Source of the DNA: Thermoplasmatales archaeon
Lineage (GTDB): Archaea > Thermoplasmatota > Thermoplasmata > Methanomassiliicoccales > Methanomethylophilaceae
Length of the DNA stretch: 9,762 nt
NCBI GenBank assembly: GCA_012522645.1
Contig: JAAYKC010000166.1
Coordinates: 1-9,762, forward strand
Direction of reading: 5' to 3'
Shown here: positions 1 to 6,710 of the stretch, piece after piece
Layout of the letters: the number at the start of each line of letters is the position of its first letter
Numbering within the stretch: position 1 is the stretch's first letter
Position numbers and translations under genes: made by a program
The notes under the pieces: generated by a model
Seen by the model: the letters and a program-made list of their open reading frames with translations, nothing else
Databases searched by the model: none
Told to the model about the DNA's origin: nothing

Positions 1-1
1 G

Positions 2-136
2 CACGGCGATTTACTTAAAAAAGCCGGATTGTATAGCTGGATAGAACAAACACCGGAAGAAGCGGAAAAGCGAAAGGCAATAGTAAAGGCGAAAGCCTGC
101 AACCTCTTGCGGTTACAGGCTTTAATGTGTCGTTAG
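2..136 (+). CDS. C-terminal end of an unrecognised protein (partial)
   Basis: An open frame enters from the left edge and runs 44 codons to a TAG stop at 134-136. The peptide begins HGDLLKKAGLYSWIEQTPEE and continues with a Lys/Ala-rich, helical-looking tail ending in LQALMCR. It reads like genuine coding sequence (mixed charge, amphipathic helices) and not like a shadow frame, because no minus-strand gene covers it. I do not recognise the family and assign no function. It converges with the ATPase gene that ends at 174, leaving 37 bp between the two stop codons. A GC-containing hairpin lies inside its last codons. Only the tail is visible, so coding status is moderately supported. Confidence 0.45.
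   Translation, partial: HGDLLKKAGLYSWIEQTPEEAEKRKAIVKAKACNLLRLQALMCR
92..123. terminator. Hairpin with AAAGCCTG/CAGGCTTT arms
   Basis: Arms AAAGCCTG-C-AACC (92-104) and GGTT-A-CAGGCTTT (111-123) pair over 12 bp with one internal mismatch around a 6-nt loop. The structure lies downstream of the minus-strand ABC-3C operon and inside the last codons of the plus-strand gene tail. It has three T residues on the plus-strand side and no long U-tract on either strand. A role in stopping leftward transcription is inferred from position and stem strength. It could also be simply a structured 3' end. Confidence 0.35.
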
Positions 137-186
137 TACAAAATAGATGCAGGCCAAAAGCATTGTTAATAATCTATTTTTTGTAC
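136..186. terminator. AT-rich inverted repeat between convergent genes
   Basis: The arm GTACAAAATAGAT (136-148) is the reverse complement of the second arm at 172-186, except for two extra T residues (181-182) that would bulge out. The loop is 23 nt. The structure starts at the last base of the plus-strand TAG and covers the minus-strand TAG of the ATPase gene (174-176), so it joins the two convergent 3' ends. A bidirectional terminator or 3'-end stabilising hairpin is the simplest reading. A recombination or attachment remnant cannot be excluded. Confidence 0.4.
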
Positions 187-2090
187 CAATCTTCCGGTAT
201 CAAGTTATTTTCATTCCACCAATCTTCAATAACAGAGTTACGGAAACTTTCATTTTTGAGGTTAGCATGATCTACTATTATGACTTGAAGCTTTTGTTTT
301 AGTTCCGATACCCTATCGGATATAAAGTTATATAAGGTGCCAACCATATTCCAATCTGTATTTTTTTCATCTAACTCAGATGGAAAATATACTTGTGAAG
401 GTTGATCCAAAAATATAAAATTAGGCACTGGCCTTTTAAGCGTAATAAAATATTTATGTAACGCAAAGTAAGTTATTAGATGTATCCCAACCCAATTTGA
501 TCCACTGCCGAGCTGTTTTAAAGGAACAGGGCGATCAGCTTTATCGACAATAACTGTAACTTTGTTCATATCTAGACGATATGGGTTATCCGAATGTTCT
601 AAGTTCAGCTCCTTAGCCCATTCAGTCATATCTACAGATATTCGTGATAATACAGATTGCTTACGATCTTCTAGTGAGTCTTTATCTAACGTTTCATTAA
701 TTTCACATATTCTATCCTCAATCTTTTTTATGACTTTTTCTTTACCTGTAGAGTCATCATGTTGCTCTACGCTTTCCAGCCATAGACTAATTCTACCAAC
801 TACTTTTGCACGCCTAGAATTTAAATCTTTTAATGCAATGGCATCCTGATTCTGAGTATAAATGCCATCAATTTCAGACTTTACTTGGATAATGTCTTGC
901 CGTGTTTTTTCCCTCTCTGATTCAAGGGAGTCAATATATTTTCGTAATTTCGGTTTTTCCCGGGTAACATTTTGTATATTGTCATCTAGGTTTTTTATAG
1001 CGGTTCTTATCATGTCGATATTTGGTAAAGGTGTTTCTAGTTCATTGGCACATAAGGGGCAATGATCCGGTCTAAAATCAAGTTGCTCGAATAAACCAAT
1101 TGAGCTTAGCCTAATTTTTTGATGCTCGACTTCATTTGCATAGCCGCTTGTTTCTCCCGCAAATGTTTTTGCATTACTAATATCCTGATTCAGTTGTTCT
1201 AATTCATCCTCGGCTTTTTTTAGTTCTGACTGTAAAAAGCTTAAACGATCCATACCAACCGTTTCAGCATTTACAGGAGTCCATTCATTCACGTTTTTTA
1301 AAACTTTATAGACAGAATCGTAACTATCATAATCCACTTCAATATTATCGTATACGAGACCTACATACTTTGCTTCAGATATTAACGAAATGGCTCTTTG
1401 CAAGCCTCCTCCTTGAAGCATTCTATTTTCTTCTAGCCTACGTCTTTCAATTGCTAATCTTCTTTTTAGAATACTTCTTTCATTTTCTAAGGCTAACGCT
1501 TCCTCATTCACTATACCTAAAAAATATGGCAAAGTGTCTTTTATGGCTTGCGTAATAAAATCCTCTGACTGCTTATGAAATAAAAAAGTTTTTGCTGCTA
1601 CCTCATCTTGATTTTGAAAGCAGTAGTATAATGCATGTCGAATATTAGCTGCTAAAGGATCACGGCTTTGTCCGTCCGGCGGTATATTTAGATTTTCAGA
1701 AATGCCTAATCTCTTAGTTAAGGCCTCCTCCAATCCAGCAACATTAGTATTGGAAACAAAATCACATTTTTCAGGAACTTCAATCTTTTCTCCGACCTCA
1801 ATATAACAAAATCCCGTCGACTGTTGACCAGGAGGCGGATTTTGGCGAGCTACAAACACTCTTTCGCTATCAAACTGCAATAGCAATCCATACCACGACA
1901 CATTTTCTCTAATTACGCCATCTGCAATATCACAAGAACTCCCGCCTAGGCAATAGTCAATTATGTCGCCTACAGCCGATTTTCCGGATTTCGATTTTCC
2001 GGATATTATGTTCACTTTTCCTAATTGAAATGGCAAATGCCTTACTTGTCCATTTAATCCGTATATGACTAATTCTCGTATCTGCATCAT
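174..2090 (-). CDS. DUF3732 Rad50-like ABC ATPase of an ABC-3C system
   Basis: This 638-aa protein is the ATPase of a predicted ABC-three-component conflict system. The Walker A loop GKSKSGKSA is at residues 31-39. A Q-loop region (CFQNQDE) lies near 157-163, and a coiled-coil arm near 196-480 is interrupted by a CPLC motif (344-347) resembling a Rad50 zinc hook. A diverged signature LGSGSNWVG is at 527-535, Walker B is IFLDQPSQ at 559-566, and an H-loop His is at 608 in VIIVDH. The LDQPSQVYFP block is the DUF3732 hallmark. It replaces the usual catalytic Glu after the Walker B Asp with Gln563. The start ATG overlaps the middle-component stop as ATGA, preceded by GGGGGT, so translation is probably coupled. 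By analogy with Rad50/SMC proteins it probably binds DNA ends or aberrant nucleoprotein and gates the partner nuclease; that role is inferred. SbcC/Rad50 itself is unlikely given the operon and the Walker B form. Confidence 0.9.
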   Translation of the reverse strand: MMQIRELVIYGLNGQVRHLPFQLGKVNIISGKSKSGKSAVGDIIDYCLGGSSCDIADGVIRENVSWYGLLLQFDSERVFVARQNPPPGQQSTGFCYIEVGEKIEVPEKCDFVSNTNVAGLEEALTKRLGISENLNIPPDGQSRDPLAANIRHALYYCFQNQDEVAAKTFLFHKQSEDFITQAIKDTLPYFLGIVNEEALALENERSILKRRLAIERRRLEENRMLQGGGLQRAISLISEAKYVGLVYDNIEVDYDSYDSVYKVLKNVNEWTPVNAETVGMDRLSFLQSELKKAEDELEQLNQDISNAKTFAGETSGYANEVEHQKIRLSSIGLFEQLDFRPDHCPLCANELETPLPNIDMIRTAIKNLDDNIQNVTREKPKLRKYIDSLESEREKTRQDIIQVKSEIDGIYTQNQDAIALKDLNSRRAKVVGRISLWLESVEQHDDSTGKEKVIKKIEDRICEINETLDKDSLEDRKQSVLSRISVDMTEWAKELNLEHSDNPYRLDMNKVTVIVDKADRPVPLKQLGSGSNWVGIHLITYFALHKYFITLKRPVPNFIFLDQPSQVYFPSELDEKNTDWNMVGTLYNFISDRVSELKQKLQVIIVDHANLKNESFRNSVIEDWWNENNLIPEDWYKK

Positions 2091-2584
2091 GGTCTTACCC
2101 CCAAACCAACATATACTGTTTCAACTTTTCCTGCTGCAGCAAACCATTTTGCAACGTGTTCGCTTTTATTAAGGCAATCTCTGATTTCGTCATTAACATA
2201 TTTTGTCTTACTGAGTGGTCGGCTCGTTTGAGATATTTCAAGCTCTGCAGCGTTCGTTAACAGTACGACACCACTTTGGAGCAAAAACTCCATAGCCTCA
2301 TTGGTTATTTGAACCATATCTTTTGTTCTCTCTGCAAAACCTATCAATAATTCAGGATATCGTTGTTGCCATATGATCAATTGTGTACGACTTGATATGC
2401 ACTCTCTAGTTTTTTTATGAAGTATCAATGGAAGAATCAGATAAATAAGAGGAAATGGAAAAGCTCTTTTTGTTATCTCATTATATGTTTTAATGCAACT
2501 GTATAATAACCTACCACAAAACGCCGGATTAAGTAAATAAGCGACTTCCTTTGCCCTAAGCCCCCAATTCCTCAAATAAATCAC
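2087..2584 (-). CDS. ABC-3C middle component
   Basis: The small middle protein (up to 165 aa) links the effector and ATPase in ABC-three-component systems. Recognisable pieces are LLNPAFCGRLL near residues 17-27, a hydrophobic FPLIYLILPLILHKKTRE stretch (44-61) and a C-terminal AKWFAAAGKVETVYVGLGVRP-type ending (not a membrane protein, since the hydrophobic run contains many prolines and is flanked by basic residues). No catalytic motif is seen, so an adaptor role is inferred from family and position. The upstream effector stops at 2586, one base before the GTG at 2584. That GTG has only a weak upstream site. A TTG at 2575, seven bases after a near-perfect GAGG, is the more likely start and would give 162 aa. 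The stop overlaps the ATPase start. Confidence 0.8.
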   Translation of the reverse strand: MIYLRNWGLRAKEVAYLLNPAFCGRLLYSCIKTYNEITKRAFPFPLIYLILPLILHKKTRECISSRTQLIIWQQRYPELLIGFAERTKDMVQITNEAMEFLLQSGVVLLTNAAELEISQTSRPLSKTKYVNDEIRDCLNKSEHVAKWFAAAGKVETVYVGLGVRP

Positions 2585-2587
2585 CTC
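2580..2587 (-). promoter_or_regulatory. Shine-Dalgarno site favouring a TTG start at 2575
   Basis: On the minus strand the sequence GAGGTGAT is an eight-base match to the anti-Shine-Dalgarno complement. It overlaps the stop of the upstream effector gene and the nominal GTG start of the middle component. Seven bases after GAGG comes TTG (2575-2573), an ideal spacing, which makes TTG the probable start codon. The site also suggests reinitiation by ribosomes finishing the effector gene. Confidence 0.6.
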
Positions 2588-3773
2588 AGTTCTTTAATAA
2601 TTGCGCCAAACGCTCATAAAAATCAATATGCCATCCTACTCTAAGCTGATTCGCTAAGATATGATAACTGCCTCTCATTACAAATGCATCACTGCAGCGA
2701 TCTCTAATACGTATATCCTTTTCTTCAATTTCCTTATAGAGTTTTTTTGCATTTAATACTTTAGTATTTTCTGTAATTTGATCTCCATAATCTGACAAGT
2801 CGTCTTGCATTGCATAAAATGAATGTTCCCATTCATCAATAAGTTTTTTTTCATATTTGTCCAGCTCATTTGTATATAACAATTCTTCCCTGACCCAGTT
2901 TGCTCGCTGTTTGAAGGCACGATAATAATCTCTAATTGCCATTCTCAGTCTATTGCTTCCTAAGCAAATCAGCTTTAATTGTTCATAAAATATTTGATCA
3001 TTTGGAGACAACTCATCTAATTCGAAGTTTTCGGATTCGTCCACATCAATAGGCAAATTGTCGGGTGCATATTCCAATCCTATAGAAACTATGTGTGAAC
3101 GCACTTGACTCTGAGATATGAATATTGGTGTTTCTGAGCATAAAGCTTCTATTGCTTTTTTGTACCACCAACCTTCCAAACGTTCACATATTTTATCAAT
3201 ATATTGAGGAAGGCTACTATATCTAATGGCTTTTTTTATATCAGATTCAACATCGACAATATTGCTGCTCTTGTCAATTACATAAATACAATCTAACAAT
3301 TGCTGAATTTGCGATTCTGGCATACTGGTAAATGCTTTATAATAACTTTGGTGACCTTTGTTCTGAGATTCTTCCGCAACTTTTTTTAATATGCTGTAAG
3401 CCAAAAGAGAATCCCTTTTTTGTGATTCAGTTTTCAAATAATATGCTGCTGTGCCCTCTGGCGCCGAAGCAGTAGTTATTATCATAAATTTTGTTTTTGA
3501 CAATAAATCTGGATGCTTACTAATAGCATCTATCCAAACTTTTAATGTTCTCCATATATCTGTACTTGCGTTATTTAAATCGCCATAAGCCTTTACATGA
3601 TGCTTGAGTTGAATCATGATTTCAGGAGTATCACCGTTTCCAAAGCTTACATCATCAAATTTTTCAATACTAATTTCTGATTGCTCATCATCATTATTTA
3701 ATAAAAGGTACAATGCATACCTAGCTTGATAAAGATAACCTATCATTTGTTCTGATGCTTGATGGCTAGTCAT
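2586..3773 (-). CDS. ABC-3C effector: PD-(D/E)xK nuclease-like N-terminus with ABC-3C C-terminal domain
   Basis: This 395-aa protein is the probable effector of the system. Residues 10-110 resemble the DUF4297/Cap4-type dsDNA nuclease fold: an initial MIGYLYQARYAL helix, E37, the acidic pair D40-D41 in EKFDDV, then IQLKHH with Q55-x-K57, then a strand FMIITTASAP (96-105). The spacing of D41 and QxK fits a PD-(D/E)xK metal-dependent nuclease, with Gln as the third ligand. The C-terminal 130 residues match an ABC-3C CTD, with YYRAFKQRANWVREELL (283-299) and RGSYHILANQLRVGWHIDF (367-385). Nuclease activity on foreign DNA is inferred, not shown. The ATG at 3773 has GGAGGG nine bases upstream. It is the first gene of the three and is followed by the middle component after one base. 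Its low GC content contrasts with the recombinase genes. Confidence 0.85.
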   Translation of the reverse strand: MTSHQASEQMIGYLYQARYALYLLLNNDDEQSEISIEKFDDVSFGNGDTPEIMIQLKHHVKAYGDLNNASTDIWRTLKVWIDAISKHPDLLSKTKFMIITTASAPEGTAAYYLKTESQKRDSLLAYSILKKVAEESQNKGHQSYYKAFTSMPESQIQQLLDCIYVIDKSSNIVDVESDIKKAIRYSSLPQYIDKICERLEGWWYKKAIEALCSETPIFISQSQVRSHIVSIGLEYAPDNLPIDVDESENFELDELSPNDQIFYEQLKLICLGSNRLRMAIRDYYRAFKQRANWVREELLYTNELDKYEKKLIDEWEHSFYAMQDDLSDYGDQITENTKVLNAKKLYKEIEEKDIRIRDRCSDAFVMRGSYHILANQLRVGWHIDFYERLAQLLKN

Positions 3774-3796
3774 GATGTCACTCCCTCCACAAAAAT

Positions 3797-3829
3797 ATTA
3801 TACATGATTAATTTTATATAACATTAATC
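3797..3829 (-). promoter_or_regulatory. Candidate promoter -10 box and operator-like inverted repeat before the ABC-3C operon
   Basis: On the minus strand a perfect TATAAT lies at 3802-3797, 24-29 bases before the effector ATG. Immediately upstream is the inverted repeat GATTAAT-10 nt-ATTAATC (3829-3806), which begins within the stop codon of the helix-turn-helix gene. No good -35 is seen at 16-18 bp, so the promoter may be activator dependent or weak. The repeat has operator geometry (arm centres about 17 bp apart) and could bind a small dimeric regulator. Read-through from the upstream promoter at 4043-4071 is also possible, since no terminator lies between. Confidence 0.45.
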
Positions 3830-4008
3830 TACTCTGGCTTTTTTTTATTACATCGACCGTCCTTAGGCTTCACTGCATCCTTAGGTATCGCCCAAGCAAC
3901 CCCAAACCGAACAGCGCCCGGTATTTTGCCCTGCGCACAAAGCACCTGTATCCGGCGTGGTGTGATTCCCCATTTTTCAACGGCATCTTTCACTGTGATA
4001 TAGTCCAT
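3829..4008 (-). CDS. Small excisionase/MerR-like helix-turn-helix DNA-binding protein
   Basis: The 59-aa protein starts MDYITVKDAVEKWGITPRR. Residues 3-45 form a compact winged helix of the HTH_17/excisionase type: ITVKDAVEKWGITPRRIQVL (helix-turn-helix), then the wing GKIPGAVRFGVAWAIPKDAV. The tail is basic. The ATG at 4008 is chosen because AAAAGGA lies about ten bases upstream; a longer in-frame start at 4071 would fall in the promoter and add an unlikely hydrophobic leader. One 60-base stretch of the gene (3901-3960) counts 62% G+C by hand, close to the recombinase genes and unlike the ABC-3C operon that follows, so it may belong to the mobile element. It could act as an excisionase/directionality factor or as a regulator of the downstream operon. 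Neither role is proven. Confidence 0.75.
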   Translation of the reverse strand: MDYITVKDAVEKWGITPRRIQVLCAQGKIPGAVRFGVAWAIPKDAVKPKDGRCNKKKPE

Positions 4009-4042
4009 TAAAACTATCCTTTTCAAAATAAAGATTGTATAT

Positions 4043-4071
4043 ATTATATATCGCAGTAGCGAATAAAGCAA
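4043..4071 (-). promoter_or_regulatory. Promoter for the helix-turn-helix gene
   Basis: On the minus strand TTGCTT (4071-4066) is followed after 17 bp by a perfect TATAAT (4048-4043), in AT-rich DNA. Transcription would start near 4036, giving a short leader that contains the AAAAGGA ribosome binding site before the ATG at 4008. The -35 matches only TTG of TTGACA. It is a plausible sigma-A promoter and may also supply the ABC-3C genes by read-through. Confidence 0.55.
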
Positions 4072-4153
4072 TCTGTTTAGTGTAAAATATGGAAATATTC
4101 ACAGTATTATGGTGAAACCAATTGAAAAACAGCGAAAGTTCCGACCAAAGTAG

Positions 4154-4180
4154 AAAAACCGCCAGCTTTGTGGCGGCTTC
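4154..4180 (-). terminator. Rho-independent terminator of the recombinase operon
   Basis: Read on the minus strand, the stem GAAGCCGCCA / TGGCGGTTTTTC closes over the 6-nt loop CAAAGC, with a six-pair G/C-rich core extended by A-U and G-U pairs, and runs into a T5 tract. It lies just after the stop of the 549-aa recombinase (4192) and marks the 3' end of the recombinase operon, separating it from the helix-turn-helix/ABC-3C unit. Confidence 0.8.
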
Positions 4181-4191
4181 TAATGCCATTT

Positions 4192-5841
4192 TCATTCACC
4201 CGGCAGTTCCATCTCCATTTCTACACCGCCATCAAAGGTGACCCGGATGCGGTCGGCGGATAAAACCACCACCTTGGCGATGATCGCCCTGACCACATCG
4301 TCACGATACTCTTTAACGCTCAGGTCGAGCTGCTCCATGATGGCCAGCAGTTCGCCTATTCTGGCCTTGGTATTTTGCGTGATCAGTGTTTGCTGCTTGT
4401 GTTTGCCCAGCTGCTCCTGCAGCGACTTGATCTCGGTGGAGATTTCTTCAAACTTGGCATCGAAATAATCTGCACTGGCACTGGACTTGGAGCTGAGTTC
4501 CACCAAATCCATCATCACGCTCTGCAGTTCCGCAATGCGGTTTTGGATGGCACCCTCATTGAAGCTGTCACCCTCCTGCGTACCCAAGGCAAGCTGCAGA
4601 CCGGCTCGGAGGGTTTCCATGACATCCAGTTTATCATTATCCAAACAATTCAGGGCGGCCACGATGGCAGTGTGAAGTCTGCTTTCCTCAAGGGTGGGGG
4701 ACTCCTTGCAGTATTTCGTGCCGTATTCCAAGCGGTTGATGCACCGCCAGACCACCTTTTTCTTGCCGCCCCTCGCCCACGTGACCCTGCGGTACTGAGT
4801 TCCGCAGTCACCGCAGCTGAGAAGCTCGGTCAGCGCATACTTGCTGCTGTATTTTCCTCTCTCTGTTTTCACAGCCTTTTGCGCTACCTTGCGTTTTCCG
4901 GCTCTCCGGGCGATTTCTTCCTGCACCAGATTGAATAAATCCCTTGAAATAATCGGCTCATGGTTTCCAGTTACATAATACTGCGGGATTTCACCGTTGT
5001 TTTTTCGGGTTTCCTTGGTAATGCAATCCACCACATAGGTTTTCTGCAGCAGGGCATCGCCGATGTAGCGCTCATTTCGGAGCATATACTGGAGAACACC
5101 CGGCGACCACTTCTCTTTGCCGGTGGGAGATGGGATACCGTCCGCTTCCAGCGACTTTTTGATTTTGCTGATGCTGGCTCCGGCATAATAGCTGCGAAAT
5201 ATTCGCTTGACCATTTCCGCTTCCTCCGGCACAACCTTGGGCTGGCCATCCTCACCTTTTTCGTAACCCAGCAGGCGTTTATACTGAAACGGCACATTGC
5301 CGTTCTTGAAGCTCTGGCGCTTGCCCCATGTCACATTGCGGCTGATGGACTCGCTCTCGGCCTGTGCAAAGCCGCTGAGAAAGCACAGCGCCATTTCGCT
5401 GGCCATCTGCATGGTGTTGATGCCCTCTTTTTCAAAGATGATCGGGATGCCCTTGGCTTTGAGCTTGCGGATGTAGGTGATGGCATCCAGCGTGTTCCTC
5501 GAAAATCGGGAGACCGATTTGGTCAGCACCATGTCAATCTTGCCCTTTTCACAGAGCGCCATGAGCTTGAGAAACTCGTCACGCTTTTTGGTGCTGGTGC
5601 CGGTGATGCCCTCGTCAGCAAATATCCCGGCCAGCTCCCAATCCTTGTTTTGGGATATTTTGTCGGTGTAATAAGCAATCTGCGCAGCGTAGCTGGACTG
5701 TTGTTCTTCCTGCTCGGTGCTGACCCGGCAGTAGGCCGCCACACGCAGCTTTTTCTTTCTGGTGCTGGCTTTGCCCACCAGCACATTGGCAGGAATCAGA
5801 TCCACCCGCTTCTGCATAGGGGCGATGGTTTGTGTCTGCAT
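4192..5841 (-). CDS. Large serine recombinase (549 aa)
   Basis: A site-specific DNA recombinase of the large serine family, which cuts and rejoins attachment sites through a phosphoserine link. The resolvase domain spans about residues 32-170, with the catalytic Ser41 in YCRVST and the active-site arginines in SVSRFSRN (109-116). The recombinase DNA-binding domain follows at about 185-300 (RNERYIGDALLQKTY at 255-269). A zinc ribbon has Cys343, Cys346, Cys367 and Cys378, and a coiled coil lies near 430-515. All key parts are present, so it is probably active. The ATG at 5841 is supported by AAAGGAG eight bases upstream, inside the end of the preceding gene, which stops five bases earlier. It is the last gene of the operon. 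It is probably one of the element's integrases; which att site it uses is unknown. Confidence 0.92.
   Translation of the reverse strand: MQTQTIAPMQKRVDLIPANVLVGKASTRKKKLRVAAYCRVSTEQEEQQSSYAAQIAYYTDKISQNKDWELAGIFADEGITGTSTKKRDEFLKLMALCEKGKIDMVLTKSVSRFSRNTLDAITYIRKLKAKGIPIIFEKEGINTMQMASEMALCFLSGFAQAESESISRNVTWGKRQSFKNGNVPFQYKRLLGYEKGEDGQPKVVPEEAEMVKRIFRSYYAGASISKIKKSLEADGIPSPTGKEKWSPGVLQYMLRNERYIGDALLQKTYVVDCITKETRKNNGEIPQYYVTGNHEPIISRDLFNLVQEEIARRAGKRKVAQKAVKTERGKYSSKYALTELLSCGDCGTQYRRVTWARGGKKKVVWRCINRLEYGTKYCKESPTLEESRLHTAIVAALNCLDNDKLDVMETLRAGLQLALGTQEGDSFNEGAIQNRIAELQSVMMDLVELSSKSSASADYFDAKFEEISTEIKSLQEQLGKHKQQTLITQNTKARIGELLAIMEQLDLSVKEYRDDVVRAIIAKVVVLSADRIRVTFDGGVEMEMELPGE
5045..5074. 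repeat. 30-bp exact direct repeat, copy 1 (within 549-aa recombinase)
   Basis: These 30 bases recur exactly at 7524-7553 in the 524-aa recombinase gene. In both genes they encode ERYIGDALLQ plus a flanking partial codon in the recombinase domain. The surrounding sequence diverges at once on both sides. It reflects paralogy or local gene conversion rather than a separate element. Confidence 0.7.
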
Positions 5842-5846
5842 ATCGG

Positions 5847-6710
5847 TTACTCCTTTCCTGCCCCGTAGTGGACGAGTATTTGATTGTTCATGCGAAGGGT
5901 TAGGCCGCCATCGGGTTCGATGAGAACCTGTTTGATGGTGGCCTCAAAAAGCCGGGGAGAAAAAGCCTCCAGCGGCTGTTCCTGCTCAAATACCGACCTC
6001 AAATGGCGGGTTAAGTATTCCGGCTCCCGGTCAGGGCAAGTATCGTATTTTGCGGCGGCGCAGCTGAAAATCAGCAGCTTGATGTAGTCGCTGTCCACCT
6101 CGCTTTTTTCCAATTCCCGGTTGATCTGATTCTCTGTCCGGGTGGCATCCAGAGAATGGGGATGCTGTGGCGTTGGGGAAGGCTCCAGCAGACTCGGATC
6201 GGCGATGATGATATTCAAAGCCGCCGTTACGCTGTCCAGCAGGATTTGGTCGGAGATGCGCTTTGGTGTTATGCGCCCCTCGGCGGAGCAGCACCACGCT
6301 TCATACTTCTTGCTTCTGCCATCCCTTTTGTATTTGCCTCCACAAGCCGCACAAATCGCTTTTCTGCGGATGATATCCAGTTCATCGGGGATACGTTCCC
6401 CTTGGCCTTTCTGCCCGATGAGGGCGGCTACAGCCCCGAACGTGTCGGAGGGGATAATCGTTGGAAAATGATCGCCGCCGCAGTATCGGGGGTTTTCCAG
6501 CATCCGCTTGACCATGTGTTTGTTCCAGTCGGTACGGTTCTCTAAATAAGGGTTTTTCTTGGCAGTCAATTTTTCAGCAATCAACCGGTAGGACTGTCCG
6601 CTTTGATAATCCAAAAAGGTCTGGCGCACCACAGCGGCCTCGGCATTATGGATGCACAGCACACCGTTTTGGATGTGGTAGCCAAAGGGGAGATAGCGGT
6701 TCTTTTTCAT
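5847..6710 (-). CDS. Recombinase-family protein lacking the catalytic domain (287 aa)
   Basis: This protein aligns to the middle and C-terminal parts of large serine recombinases but has no resolvase domain and no catalytic serine. It begins MKKNRYLPFGYHIQNGVLCI, matching the start of the recombinase DNA-binding domain (about residues 8-100, with RRM-like WNKHMVKRMLENPRYCGGD at 62-80). A zinc ribbon follows with Cys120, Cys123, Cys140 and Cys141. It is not a random truncation: the ATG overlaps the upstream stop as ATGA, a GGGGAGGTG site precedes it, and the frame is intact. It probably binds DNA or heteromultimerises with the flanking full-length recombinases without cutting DNA. That role is inferred. 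A truncated relic kept by chance is the alternative. Confidence 0.82.
   Translation of the reverse strand: MKKNRYLPFGYHIQNGVLCIHNAEAAVVRQTFLDYQSGQSYRLIAEKLTAKKNPYLENRTDWNKHMVKRMLENPRYCGGDHFPTIIPSDTFGAVAALIGQKGQGERIPDELDIIRRKAICAACGGKYKRDGRSKKYEAWCCSAEGRITPKRISDQILLDSVTAALNIIIADPSLLEPSPTPQHPHSLDATRTENQINRELEKSEVDSDYIKLLIFSCAAAKYDTCPDREPEYLTRHLRSVFEQEQPLEAFSPRLFEATIKQVLIEPDGGLTLRMNNQILVHYGAGKE

Noticed and set aside
174..2090. Housekeeping SbcC/Rad50 exonuclease subunit
   Set aside because: The Walker B LDQPSQ form, diverged signature, shorter length and ABC-3C partners fit DUF3732 instead; no SbcD/Mre11 nuclease gene is adjacent.
4009..4071. Longer start for the helix-turn-helix gene at 4071
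   Set aside because: The extra hydrophobic residues are encoded by the -35/-10 promoter region and leader; the AAAAGGA site supports 4008.
3977..4195. 72-codon minus-strand frame across the spacer
   Set aside because: No ribosome binding site or domain; it spans the recombinase terminator and overlaps the helix-turn-helix gene.
4960..5868. 302-codon open frame on the plus strand
   Set aside because: It is antisense to the 549-aa recombinase, which has clear domains. The translation shows no domain, and the opening is explained by the GC-rich codon use of the real gene.
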